A stretch of DNA of 64,000 nucleotides from Salvia splendens (Eukaryota; Streptophyta; Magnoliopsida; Lamiales; Lamiaceae): contig NC_056048.1 in assembly GCF_004379255.2 (NCBI RefSeq), positions 14,283,197 to 14,347,196 on the forward strand. Direction: 5' to 3'. A program made the translations under genes and the position numbers. The notes beneath the pieces are model-generated. The model made no database searches. It worked only from the letters and a program-made list of their open reading frames with translations, and was not told where the DNA came from. How positions within the stretch are numbered: the stretch's first letter is position 1; every line of letters begins with the position of its first letter. Shown in pieces: positions 1 to 12,841 of this stretch.

Positions 1-288
1 CCCCGATCTGTACTCCGTCGTCACCGTCGGCGAGCTCGAAAGCTCAGCTCTCCGCCTATCTTCTTCTCTCATCGCCGCTCCGATTCGTCGCTGCCGCGAC
101 TCTCCATCATCGCTGTTGATCAGCCAGCGTTGCCGCCACTAGAGTCGCCGTTGAACGGATGTTGTTGTTTTCCTCCCGCCGTGGCTGTGCGCGATCCAAC
201 CCAGAGCAGACGTCGGATCAACCCCTGTTCCCCGTCGCTGCCTCTCATAAAGCACAGATGTAAATTTTTGGGAGAGAAGATATGTTGA
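1..288 (+). other. GC-rich open stretch at window edge, possible partial exon
   Basis: Frame 1 is open from the window edge to a TGA at 286-288 (95 codons) and is far more GC-rich than the AT-rich DNA that follows. The translation is Arg/Pro/Ser-rich and I recognise no domain. It could be the end of an exon or UTR of a gene lying to the left, or a transposon piece. There is no start codon or splice evidence. Confidence 0.15.
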
Positions 289-458
289 AAACGTGATCTT
301 AATTCATAATAACTGCAGAGATTTAGGGAGGGGAAATCATGGAAATTTCCATAACCACCAAATTAGTGTTTCCCTATTATGACCTTCCTCGAATTAAATT
401 TGATGAAAATGTAATATTTAAATTCAATATTTTCGGCCTTAGGATGGAGAAAATAAAC

Positions 459-611
459 GGCTGAGATCAAGTAGGAAAAAGGATGAAATATGGGAAAAAG
501 AAATGAATACATCCATATATATATATATATAATGGCTGAGATCAAGAAGGAAAAAGGATGAAATATGGGAAAAAGAAATGAATACATCCCTATATATATA
601 TATATATATTA
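459..611. repeat. 75-bp tandem duplication with (AT)n tracts
   Basis: A unit beginning GGCTGAGATCAAG is present at 459-533 and again at 534-608, nearly identical, and each copy ends in a short AT dinucleotide run. No gene is supported around it (289-1559). Confidence 0.85.
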
Positions 612-1559
612 TATGAGCTACAATTGAAAATAGAAGATTTTATAAATAACTTAATACTCCAAATGTATCTGTTTTTAATTTATAAATTATACTCCATATG
701 TATCTGTTTGGGGACAACACGCGAAATTGGAAAAGTACAAGAGAGATAGAAAGAAAAAGTGATTGGAATATTGTTGGTGGAGAATGGAGCACACCTCATA
801 GAAGAGAATAAAATTGCCAAAAGTAGGAGACTAATTTTGTGGGTCACCTCAAAATGGAAAAAGAAGACTATTTTTATTGGACAAGGAAGTAATACATAAT
901 AAAAATTCAAAACTACATGAGAAATTCAAAAATATTTAATAACTATTTTTTCTGCATGAAGATCAGCGCTCCTCCCGGGCCCACTTTGTGCTGGCCCCAT
1001 ATTTATAGAAAGAAACACCTGCCTAGTCCAGCACACTTCATCGTGGGCGGGCCTGGGCTAAGCCGAGCCTCAAGCAGACTATGGCGACGGGCCTTGCTTG
1101 CCCAGTTCATAGTTCTAATCATTTACAAAAAAGATCTCACACTCAATTAATAATTCTCATTTCTTCTACCAAATCCTCCAACTCATTTGATACGAATCTC
1201 ATATCAAATTCACATTGAAGTTTGGAATGGCATGTAAATGAGACCTTTGACCATGATTTTGGGTTTAAGTTATGGCTTCCTAGCTTATATGCTTATCAAT
1301 TTAGTGTGACCAAAGAGGTGCCACCGAAGATGTGGGCCCAAGAGGAAAGAAATGGATGGCGGGCCTTCTATGTGGGTTTTCAACCCTATTCGTGACGTTG
1401 CGGATGTTCGATTAGAAAATGGAGGGTAAAAGGGGGATAGATTGATACAAATCCAAATACAGTACTATGAATTTATATTTTCCGCTGATTTTCAATATCC
1501 ATCTAGTTATTTCATGTTTCTCTGTATGAGACACGACATAATTGTATGAGACCCTACGG

Positions 1560-2175
1560 CTAACCTATCATCCTCAAGGCTATAATTGAAATCGTCCAAG
1601 GGGGCTCATACTCATGCTTGTCGACATAAGTGAACGTGTAGAACCGCAGAAAACCCAAAAGAGCAAGGTATGGAAACACTCGTGTTTGGACAGGTACGGG
1701 GGTTGAGAAAGTAGCAACAGGGGCAGGAAAGAACCACAGGGCTGATGCAGACTTCTGGGTGGAGACCACTTGAGCGAAACACTATTATGGAGGGGGCAGA
1801 GTGCTAGATGGAAGCATGATAGGGGCGGAACGACAGGATCACCGACTTCCAATCGTGGACGATCCTCTGGTTGTGGACTAAATAAGGGGCCAGCCAGCGA
1901 AATAGATAAAAGATTGGTCTGAGACGCCACTGTGGATGAAGTGGGAGCCTCTGGTTTGGTTCTAGAGCTGGGTTGGGTTGGGAATAATATACTGAGGCCC
2001 TTTTAGATCTGGCCTGGGCTAGCGTAGCTCCTACAGAATGGAATCGAACTTGGCATCCTGGGCGTCGAACCTTGCTGCCAGAGCGTTGAACTTGGCACAG
2101 ATGTTGTCGAACTTGAAGTTGATCAACTCAACGGCCTTCTCCAATCCATCAAGTGCCATCGTTCACCACACCAAT
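1560..2175 (-). mobile_element. Degenerate retrotransposon leader/gag remnant (tentative)
   Basis: On the minus strand a 42-codon ORF (2159 to 2031) has a heptad-like pattern of hydrophobic residues. Just upstream lies a sequence resembling a decayed TTGGTATCAGAGC-type primer site (minus strand, about 2161-2180). Downstream codons are broken by stops in all frames. This layout suits the start of a decayed LTR retrotransposon gag, but no domain is certain. Nothing else is supported between 612 and 3171. Confidence 0.25.
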
Positions 2176-3171
2176 TGATAGGAGTAAAGGCGGAGGTGTT
2201 GGGAAGAAACATGAAATAAATTAGATATATAGAAACTTACCAAAAAACGAATTTCAGAGAACGAAATTCTCTTACATGGCCCTACAGCTATCCTACCATC
2301 CTAAAACTATAAATTTTCAAGATTGGTAGTTCATCCAATGAAAAACTAGTATAAAATAATAAAGTACAACTCTTACTTGAATAGAATTCCTAATTAAATA
2401 AAGACTCCTAAAACAACTCTAACTCTATCCTTAGCACTCGACTAATATCAAGACTCTTTAATGAAATAAATACAAATAAAGAACAATAATTAACTAATTC
2501 GCATATGCAAGGACATGGAACAATCCATATCATAACAAGCCTAATGTACAGGAGAACGATTGGTATCATCATCTTTGGTGGTGTCATTGTACCGGAAAGG
2601 TCCAACCAATACCAGAGGTGCTTGGGTTGCAGTTCCAACATGATAATCCACTAGCCATCTTTGGGGAGCACGAGAGTTTCGGTCATAAATCCTCTAACAA
2701 TAAGGCTCCTCATGTGATGGGTTGTGAAATTGTATGACCAGAGCTCCATTCTATCTATCGACATGCCACCTTAGAGCTTAGACACCCATATTTTCTCCAC
2801 CCGGCAATTGGTATGCAAACATCTTAGTGGAAACAAATCATATATTGATGACAGATTTCGTGATTTTGCAACCACGATCATACCTTACCCACCTCAAACC
2901 TACAAATTCGAACTATATTCCTAAATTTTTTCACTGATACAATGAATACTATCTATTCAGTATGTTGCATGTTCATTGCGCCTATAACTCCATGTAAATG
3001 GCGCCAATTAATACTACTGTACTAAACAAATGGCTTCAAGAATAATGTATTAAAGTACAACTCATTACACTATCTAGTTCTTGGGACATGAATATATGAA
3101 TGGATAAAGTAGATTCTTCTGCAAATGAAATTGAAATAAATTTGAAGGATAGAGTGAAAAAGCAAACCTTT

Positions 3172-6100
3172 CTAGCTGGGCCTTGACAAATCCTCCAAAT
3201 CCTTAACAGCTTCTTCAACTGCGTGAAGAATGATCTTCTTCACCTGTACATAGATTAACATTTCCAAAGCTTTTAAATCTTCTCACAGTGACTTGTGCAA
3301 GTACACACGTTTATGAGATTATGAAGATCTTATGATAAAATCAATAGCAAGCAGAACTCGATACACATTCCAGTTGGGTATAGACATAGATGCAACAAAT
3401 ATCTCCATGCATGTGTCTAGGTATAGGTTTTAAACTTTTAAGAAATAGTATATTTTTTAAGAATTGGATGAATTAACTAATACTAAAATGGAGTGAGTAT
3501 CGTGTGGCCGACATTGAAATTACAAGCATTATAAAAAAGAACCATCTCTTCTTCTTTGTAATGCAACATGAATAGAACAAAAATACAAATACATTACCTC
3601 TCCACTTAAATAATGTTGCCCCTACATGAGTGAGCAAGTTCATACTCTAATGTGCTCATGAACACACACACATACAAGAAACTTAAGTGAAAGATAAGAA
3701 TAAGAAGGTATACCTCTAACTTGTCTTCTTTAGCCCTATGATTATGTGGTAGAATACGAAATTCCTCCGTCAATCTAACACACTCTTTGATATTTTCCGG
3801 TGAAACGAAGTCAAGTGCAACCTTTATACATGACTAGGAAAAAGAAAGATAATAACTTTTAGCCTTACTGGAAGCGGATTAAATGGATTGTCGATTACAT
3901 ATTGTAAGCAAAATAATACAAGTATTGCATCATCAACCTTATAACAAATAAATTTTAATTAATGGAAGAATTACATATGTATTCGTGCTAGACATGAGAA
4001 AATGACTCAGCAAGTAGTTTCATATGCATTGGACTAGGTACAAAGTTCAACTGTTCATTTTTTCCATTCTGTCCTGCAATTGACTCTATTCTTTCTTAAT
4101 AAGAAACAAATAACTTCAGTAAATAACTAATCTGAAGTGGCAATATATGGGAGACATATCTACTCCAAAATTTAACAGAGAAACAACCTAAGGCTCCAAA
4201 CAAGATCTGAACCAAACAAATGCTAAGTCATATGCTTTTTCCCCATATCAATGTTTTTCCAATAATCTACACAATACAACCCTAAACAATATTGATGTTT
4301 GTCTTTGAGACACTTATTTAATTGAGAAAAAGAATAAGTTTGATTCAAGTAAAACTTCAAGATATGACTTAATTAATTAAATAATAAAAACTACCTTCTG
4401 CGGAACTCCTTTGCAAATGTTCTATCAAACTGCACCTAGATCCTATTATACTCTTAAATTTAGCCTTCAAAATATTCAATTGCTCTGTTTTGTCTTCGTG
4501 CATTCTAAGACGGTGTTTCGTGCTTTATCATTCTTCAAAGAATTATAAAAACTCGTAAAGTGTCATAGGAAGTTAGGAACAAAGCTATAAGTACCACTGG
4601 ATGATCCTATGAAACAATACAGCTTTGCTAACAAGTAACAACCGCATGCAGAAGGCTAGAACTAAACACATGGAAAATGCATCAATTAAATCATTTACAG
4701 TAGGGTCTTGTAGATATATATGGCCGAACTTGAAATGGAGTGTCAATTTAGATATAAAAAGTAATTTTTTGTAAATAGCAAGTAGATACGACAACAAATT
4801 AGTAGAATATATAGTTGAAATCACCGATGGGTTTTTCTCAAGTTCCAGGTTTCAACTTTTAACAAATGCTCTACACAAAATAATTAACCCAATAACTAGT
4901 ATCACACCACAAGTAACTAGTATCACATAGCAGGTGCATTAAATTATCCAACCTATTTCAAAAGACTAAAATCTAATTGAAGCACTTCATCAAATTTAAT
5001 CACCAAGTACTGGGGAAACTAAGTAATTTGAGCAATGAAGCATTATGTTATATAAATAAAGCATGCCCTACTTGAAATCAACATTTAAACATTCAATAAA
5101 AAGCTTTCACAAGATCTCTAGATAACAGCAGTTGAAAAAAACAAATCTACCTTTAAGTTTCTAACTTGATGAGGACATCCAGCAGGTATGAAAACAGCAT
5201 CACCTACTTTCTGAATAAATGTCCATGGTTCAATTCCTATGCAAACGTGAATAATAAATAAGATGAGGCCCAAAAGTGTACTACTCATGCTACTTAGCAA
5301 TATGAAGGGAAAAGACAAACCATATTCTTCCTTAAGTTTCCTTTTATGCTCCACTGTCAAGTAAACTGTTTGATCGTGAATAGGGTGGACAACCTGTAGG
5401 ACAACAGTTTGTAAATAGGAAATAAATGGCCATGCAACAAGAAAACACTGGACAATATAAGTAAAAAGTTATCAAAAAGACAAAAGATCTGTAGAATTAT
5501 TACAGTAAGTCCATAACAGATAACCAGAATTCACAAGAAAATGTGGCTCAGTCTGGTAAATCATACTATTGCATCCATAAAATAAACTATGGACAGATGT
5601 CACTGATAAAGATACATGAAAATTGGAATACAAGTGCTAGCATACATGTCTAAGTTGCTTCTGGTAAAGTTGTGAAGGATCAAGAACTATTTTCTTCCTT
5701 TAACCCTTAGATATCAAAACCATATGAATGATTACCTGAGACAAGTATTTGCCGAAAATGTGCCTAAATTCCTTGAAGTGTTTCCTTGTGTACTCCTCCA
5801 GTTTTGGAATGTCTTCCCTCCTAAAAATATCCCACAAAGCACTTCCCTCAGGATCTTGAAAACTTTCTGATACAGTTCCATGCATGCAAGTATTCTTATA
5901 TCCCTGCTCCTCTTTTACATATTCTTCATTTTGGCCACTTTCACCTGCTTCAGAAGCTTTCAACAAATCATCCATAGCACTACTCTGCTGTTCAAACATC
6001 AGAGTTTCCCTGTTAGCTGATTGCGCATCCAGTGTATTTCCATTTCCAATAACACAAGCCTTTAGTTCCTTGGTTTCACTCCTCAAATTAGTTTCATCCA

Positions 6101-9100
6101 CATCATGTGAACAAGTTCTTCTGTTCAACCTGGATATTCCATTTTCACTGTTTAGTAGCTCTCCTTCCCATCCATCTAATATCTTAGCATTGCCTTCCAT
6201 TTCCCTTTTATCCTGTTTGGCATGCTCCTCTTGCAGTTTCTTTATATCGAGAAGCTGCTCAGGATTAAGCGCCACTGCTTCTGCATGTGTCAACACATTC
6301 ACCTGAATGACAGAACCAAAAGGTTAAATTTTAATACATATACAAAGTAACAGCTCAGAAACATGGCCAATAATAAATAAACTAGTCCCCAACCATCTGG
6401 ACAACATTTAAATGATAGCAAGTATCACAAATTCAAACAAGGGGACATACTGCATCAGACATGTCACAGTGCAAGCTTGTTACAGAATCTCCCCGTCCCA
6501 ACTCCTGCGCCACTCCATAAGCAATATATGTTTTTGGCCCCATATCCGGTTTTAGAGACAACTCGGGCAGTTTAGTAGCAAGATTTAAGTACCCACTGCG
6601 AGGATGAGTATATTCTTTGAAAGGCAAGCAGCTAATAAACTCAGCCCCGTGACGAGGCAACAGCTCCTCAAACAAGTTACCAGGAGGCCAGTCTTTCAAT
6701 TTGAGTATCTGAGGCCATTTATAATCATCAAAACGACCTTCTGTATATCCTTTGAAGAACTTGTGAATGTTTATGTCAACCTGCTTGTCAATTAAAATAA
6801 TGAACATAAAAATCTGAAAGTCCTGAATAAAGATTGCAAATCTGCAGATAACATGGACAAGAAAAACATGAATAGCCTCCAACATAACAGTAGTAAAGAG
6901 GAAATGACATTTTACATCTCATTACTAATTTTAGGTCAACAGAACACCTTACATGAACCACCAATAGGAGCACCGAGCATTTCAAATGTAAATTCAGATA
7001 GTAATAACAATACTACATGAAAGGTATTTTGCCAAAATCATTCTGCCTTGGTGAATGAGTCATGAGAATACCAAAAGCCCAGGAGTACCAATTTGCAAGC
7101 CTGACTGAACTAGTACTGCCACATGTTCATAGGTAATATATATGACTGACTGGGGACCGATACAAAAGCAGTTAATGTTAATTGACTTGACTCATTTTTA
7201 TAATAATATCTACTGCTGTTCTGAAGCACATAAGATATTTAATACAAAACTGAGGGATCAATATATGATCCAACTCAAACTATATCTTCTATTAGCTTCC
7301 GAAAATGGGTTACCTTTTTTTTTGCTTCTGAATTTGGGTGCTACGCATTTTGAGAATGTGTAACTAAACTGGTGATGCATTTTCAAAATGCATAACGAAG
7401 TAAAATAAAGTAATTTTTATTTTATCCCACTGTTGTTAGGGGTGCGGGGAGCAATTAACATGTAGTAAAACTGAAGGTATAAAAGGATTAACAAGTTAAC
7501 ATACCTCACACCAATCCAAGCAATTTAGTGCAGTTACATCAAACAGAGTTCCACGTTTATCGCCCGTTTTTTGTCTAATGGCACGCCACATAACCATGGG
7601 TTCCCAGCTCAAACCAAATGTGGTGTCAAGTACATCACTAACAATCACAGGTTCACCTTTGGACCAATGCCATTGAAAATGCTTTAAATCATCATGCTGA
7701 AGAAGATCTTTAGCTGTTGGACAGTACAAAAAATTGTCGCTTGAGTCTTGTCGAGAAGCTGCTTTCCGCAATGTATCACTTGATACACTTCCACCCACAT
7801 TCTCACTTAAGAATTTTGAACAAGAGCACTTCTGAAAGTTTACATTCAAGTCTCCAGTTACTTGTGCCAAGTTGAATTCTTCTGCTCTCAGCAACAAGTT
7901 AGAGACCCAATCATTTGGATATATGCATTTCAATTCCAGAATTTCTTCACCACAGCCTCCTAGCACTGGTGGCGGGCATGGAATGATACCCTTTTCTGCA
8001 GATCTCCACTCAGAATTTGTCTCCTCAAGATCTGTTGTGATGATAGCTTCAACCATTCCATCAGGAGGTTCTGTCTTAATCAAAATATCTGCATTACTAC
8101 CATCATCACCATGCAAGTAACCCAGACTGTGGCCGGAGTATTGTGGATACACTCCCTTATCACAACCTTGTATACGTCCCTCCCGAAGCTCTTGACAACA
8201 AGTCAGACAAAGATCATACGAACACTTTAGGCAGCTTCGATGTAAATCAAAAATAGATGTTTTACAGTTGTCGCTGCGTAGATACATACATAAATGATCA
8301 TTTATAAACAGAGATGGATACTAGTAAGGAGACAATAGTTGTACAAAGAGCTACCAGTATAACCGTTCATTCTTCTCAAAGTTCAATTGTTGTGGTCTTA
8401 TCTCTGAAATTGGTAACCCTGCCCACACAAACTGTTGATCATAAATTTGAACAATTTGATAGCATAATATATATTAATTCTGAAGGTCTTTGATGCCAAA
8501 ATAGATGACCAACATCAGTGTAACTAGATGTCACAATCCTTCTAACTATGAGTGATATCATTGTTTGATGGTTAAATTAATGGGGAATTTATTGGTGGTT
8601 ACATCAAGTAGTTATTATAATTAGTTATTGTAATTCTTATCTTTATTTCGTTAGTAGTATATATACTTGAGGTTTGAGACAGTTGTGAACTATTGAGTTT
8701 ATTTTAAGGATGGTAATTTTACCGTAGGGCCTCGTTAGAGGATTGGTCTAGTACGAGGATTATCATTGTTCATTTTAGTTCATATTTTTATTTCTTGCAA
8801 TATACTCCCTCCGTTCCATAGTAGTAGAGGCATTTCTTTCCGGCACGGAGATTAAGTAAAAGGTGTGTAATGTATAAATAAAAAGATAATAAAGTAGGAG
8901 CGAGGGAAAAGTAGAGATAATCAAGTAAGAGAGAGGGAAAAGTAAGTGTGGGAAAACCATACAAACTACCGAAGTGCCAAAGACCAATCTTTAACTGATC
9001 GAAAATTGAATGAAGAACAAAACGAAACCGGTTTATTGACTTTATTCAGTTCAGTTTTTATTTTAATGGTTTAACCAAATATCGTGTAAAAATTATGTCT

Positions 9101-11078
9101 ATTCTTTTGAATCCAATTTTATTAAAAGAATCTAAAATGAAATTACTCACAAAATAAAAACCAAATTGAACAGACCTAACTCCTTGGTTCAGTTTGGTCT
9201 CCTCACCCTTACGCTTCCTCACATGATTTTCATTTCACCTTTCCATGTCTGTTCTCTCAAAATAGTGCATGCCTCTTAACCATGTTGAGTTACTACTTTT
9301 CAAAGAGTTCCACAAAATCTCTTTCTCCACTATGGATTTAAACTGAGTATGAACATTTAAAGCTTAACAAATTTCATGTACGTATATTATTTTGTATTTG
9401 GGTAATATTTTGTAAACATATCTAACTTGCTACAGACTGGTAGTTCATTATCAAAGCCTAAGTGTTAACCAAACGCATAACATAATCTTACAAAGAGGTG
9501 AATACTAATAAATCCCAGAGTAACCCAGCAATTGCATTATAAAAAATTGCCCACCAAATTTGTACGTATAAGTTTCTGGAAAAAAATACCATGTATCTTA
9601 GCCTCCGTTTCCTTCTCAGCTAATTGTTCTTCATGGAATCGTTTTAAGAAGGGCAGAAGCATTTGCAGCATGTATTCAGAGTACTGTATCTTTGTTTCAT
9701 CATTAAAATTCAATGTCAAATTCTTCAAGTGCTGCAAGCAAATTACAAAAGATAAATCATAGAGAGAGAGCAGCAGCAGCAGCAGCAGCAGCCAGCAGCA
9801 TAAAATAGACCTGGTTGGAAATACATAAACCAACCTTGGTTGGTCCAAATAGCCGCAAGCAATCCTTGCAATTGCAGTTGTTACGACAAACTGGGCAAGC
9901 TTCAGCAAAATCCTCTTTCTGCATTTTAGGATACCTGAGATAAGTTCGGTTCACATAATGTTGAGAGTCCAGGATATAAAAATAAAGAAGCAAGTATGAA
10001 ACCTCCATCTCGTACAGTGGAAGTCCCAAATTAGCATCTCAGATAAGAACAAACTAATACTAATTTTTCTCATGGTAAGATCCATATAAACTGTGCAAGT
10101 GTGGTATGTTGCAAAACTGGTTGAAATCAAACTTCCGATTTGATAGTGATTCTATTTAGTCATTGAATAGAGATATCAATATAAAAAAACTCTTTTTAAT
10201 AACTTATGATGTTTATACATGTTTTGGAAATCAAGTCAGATGACCTTTTAGCCCACAACAACCATATAGAAGACCATATAATCAAATAATAAAAGCCAGG
10301 AGATAAAGTTTCAGTTCAAATTGATAAGTTACCCACCATCTACTTATGCAAATGAGACAATATCGCTTACGCCAACACTTGGTGCACCAAACAACTTCCC
10401 CTTTATCATTTCTCTTGCACTGATGACAAGTGTTGCGATCATTCTTCTTCCCCTGCAAATCATCAACAGTAGACAGAGAGTTAAATAGGCAGATTAGATT
10501 AGTTGAGGAAGAGATAACTAAGAATAAAGTACATTTTGGTCATGTGTTTCATGAACGAACAAATCTCTCCCATCTCCACCACCGCTTTGGCCCTCAACAT
10601 GTAACCCTGCAGCCCCTCTCTTCCTCCCTGACCTACGCAGATCCTCAACATTCTTCTCGTTCCCTTCAGAGGGACCCCCTAATCCACTATTCACAACCTT
10701 CCTCTTTCTCCCCCGCTTTGTTTTACTATTAGCCTCGACATTCTTCTTCTCCCCATCAATCCCTGGACATTTCACAAGCTTGCTCTTTCTCCCCCGCCTT
10801 TTTTTAGGGCTTTGACCTTGGACATTCTCATCCACCCCTAATCCAGTATCCTCAGACTCAATTTTGTTACTCCTCCGCTTCCTATCATATTCCCAGTCGT
10901 AAACCTCGTCATTCAGTTTCGTAATCTTCTCCGTAGCCCGCAAAGACCACGTCCGCGTCGATGCTCTCTTCCTAACGACTGCTTCTTCTTTACTCATCTC
11001 CTTCTCGTCAGCATCATTTTTGAGCTCCACTACTTCACCGGCACTTGCTGTTTCCGGAAAATTCAAATTCAAATCCAT
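3172..11078 (-). CDS. JmjC histone H3K9 demethylase, KDM3/JMJ25 (IBM1)-like, 12 exons
   Basis: Exons on the minus strand: 11078-10533, 10452-10337, 9934-9835, 9731-9590, 8418-8355, 8273-7505, 6780-6451, 6302-5736, 5393-5321, 5236-5151, 3833-3714, 3243-3172. All introns are GT-AG and the phases close to 2985 nt (994 residues plus TAG). The N-terminus (1-182) is basic, with AT-hook/NLS-like clusters near 91-100 and 121-127. A RING-like Cys cluster spans about 189-250 and a second zinc cluster 323-349 (CDNC...HRSC..C...C..CC). JmjC residues H683, D685 and H925 form the Fe(II) triad. A long low-complexity insert (about 700-850, exon 8) lies inside JmjC. Family members use 2-oxoglutarate and Fe(II) to remove H3K9me1/2 in the nucleus and protect genes from CHG methylation. 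The exact paralogue is not assigned. The start is the first ATG of the open exon 1. Confidence 0.94.
8806..8950. mobile_element. Stowaway-like MITE fragment in intron 4
   Basis: CTCCCTCCGTTCC at about 8808 is a typical Stowaway terminal repeat, followed by AT-rich sequence with the purine-rich run usual for these elements. No matching right terminus is seen, so the copy is truncated. It lies inside the 1171-bp intron 4 of the JmjC gene. Confidence 0.5.
9763..9800. repeat. (GA)n(AGC)n microsatellite in the 103-bp intron 3
   Basis: A GA run followed by about eight AGC units. On the gene strand this is (GCT)n followed by CT, and it forms the polypyrimidine region before the intron 3 acceptor at 9732. 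If the intron were retained, exon 3 would read in frame into a poly-Ala tract and then a stop. Confidence 0.8.
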
Positions 11079-11484
11079 CCAGGATCCCTAGCTCCAACTC
11101 ATGACCTTCTGCACCGCCTGGACTCTATTTAAACCTTCAACCAACTAAATCACAGATACCAATGTCAATATATATCTATACAGAAAATTTTGAAATTATT
11201 TATCTCTTCTCCATGAGCAACAACCTAATATTCTCTATGATCCATAATAATAATACCGTCATTTTCTATTTTGGTATATTTCATAATAGTGGAATCATTT
11301 TTTTTGGTAAAAGTAATATATTTCTTCTTATTTAACTTACTTTTATCTCTCTTACTTTGATATCTTTTACTTTTTTTCTTTCTACTTTTTCCTACTTTAT
11401 TATCTTCATATTTAGAGTGAACTACATAAATGATACCGGATCTTTTACTTTCGCACATAAATGGTACCTGATTTTTATTTTATG
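11079..11484 (-). promoter_or_regulatory. Upstream region and probable 5' UTR of the JmjC gene
   Basis: AT-rich, with no ORF of note. It must hold the 5' UTR and proximal promoter of the minus-strand gene, but I see no convincing TATA box or transcription start. A Stowaway MITE begins about 400 bp upstream of the ATG. Confidence 0.3.
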
Positions 11485-11719
11485 CTCCCTCTATCCGTGA
11501 ATATGAGTCCCGTTTTTCCATTTTAGTCCGTCCGTGAATAGGAGTCTCGGTTCACTTTTACCATAAATTTCCACTAACTCATATTTCACTCACATTTATT
11601 TAAAATTAATATATACAAATGAGACTTTTATTCCACTAATTTTTTTCACTCACTTTTCTTAACATTTCTTAAAACCCGTGACGCTTATAAATGGGACTCC
11701 TAATGGTGGACGGATGGAG
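11485..11719. mobile_element. Stowaway MITE (235 bp)
   Basis: Left end CTCCCTCTATCCGTG and right end GGTGGACGGATGGAG form imperfect terminal inverted repeats, and the interior is AT-rich and non-coding. The right flank is TA; the left flank is TG, a decayed target duplication. It is non-autonomous and would need a mariner-type transposase in trans. Confidence 0.75.
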
Positions 11720-11837
11720 TATCGTTTTTGGTACCCCGTGACAAAAATAACCCTAGGTACCAAACATGTGATTTTTTTATTATGAATGATATTTTTGGAA
11801 TTTTCAATTAAATAGTAGGAGTACCAAACAAGTGGTT

Positions 11838-12012
11838 TTTTTTTCTTTCTTTCTTTCTTATTTCTTTATTTCTTCTTTAGTTTCTTCTTCTTTCTTTTTC
11901 TTCATTTTCCTCTTTCTTTTTGGTATTTTATCTTCCTTTCTCTTTCTTTTTCTCTTTAGTTTATGTTTCCTCTTCTTTCTTTTCTCTTCTTTTTCTTCTT
12001 TCTTTTTAGTAT
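11838..12012. repeat. Pyrimidine-rich (TTTC)n low-complexity tract
   Basis: Almost pure T/C on the plus strand, starting as TTTC repeats. The Phe/Leu/Ser-rich reading frame across it is a compositional artefact. Confidence 0.9.
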
Positions 12013-12558
12013 TTTATACATACATCTAATTGCATTCATAATATAAATCAAGAACAAAACACCTAATTAAATTAATTATTTAACTTTTACTTTATTCTCT
12101 CTTCTTCTCTCTTACTTTATTTTCTCTTACTTTTTCCAACATCCATTTAACACACTATTCTTAAATTTCGTGTCGAAAAGAAATGTCTCTACTAACAAAA
12201 AATGAAGGGGTACATGTTTAGTCTATGCACATAATTGCACTTATATCATCTGCAATTTCTATTATTTAAAAATATTACTCAATGTCTCTGGACATTGATA
12301 TAATATCGTTAAATGGACTTTTGCATTTTTTTTATCAAAATACCCTCCAAAATAAAAGTTTAGGGTACTATGTTTCAAAAAGTATAAAAAATCCAAAAGT
12401 CCTTTCTGCAAGATTATACCAATATCCATAGATGTTTGATGATATTTTTAATGAATAGAGACTACAGATAATATTAGTGCAATGTACAGAAACTAAAAAT
12501 GTAATTCTCTTTTAAATTAATTAGAATACTCCTACTTTTAGAAGTTCATTCTATTCCA

Positions 12559-12779
12559 TCTATACATAGTATTTATATTTACACATGTATAAAAAGGGAG
12601 TTCCTAATAATCAATTTAATTAATTGAAACAGTTTTAGTCATCTAATAAATGTTATTGTGCATTTCTTATTTTTAATTTACCCAAGGTTATTGGTTCTTA
12701 TTTTTATTGACTTATTGTAAATGTGTAACTAATACGTGAAAATTATATAACCCGTGCATAGCACGGGGGATGATACTAG
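12559..12779 (+). mobile_element. Short non-autonomous Helitron (221 bp)
   Basis: The 5' end is TCTATACATAGT, preceded by A. The 3' end has a perfect 7-bp hairpin (CCCGTGC, ATA loop, GCACGGG at 12751-12767), then a short spacer, CTAG at 12776-12779 and a flanking T. Insertion between A and T, a 5' TC, and a hairpin plus CTRR end are the Helitron signature. It has no coding capacity and there is no target duplication, as expected. Confidence 0.82.
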
Positions 12780-12841
12780 TAGAAATAAAATGGTTTAGTC
12801 ATTGTTATATTTCCTAGACTGCATAATTATTCATCAAATAT

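Noticed and set aside
960..1140. GC-rich stretch with GGGCC(T/C) motifs, perhaps a MITE or gene piece
   Set aside because: It loosely resembles Harbinger subterminal sequence, but I found no paired terminal repeats or target duplication.
11832..12029. ORF of 65 codons rich in Phe/Ser/Leu
   Set aside because: It comes from the pyrimidine-rich low-complexity tract; no gene signal.
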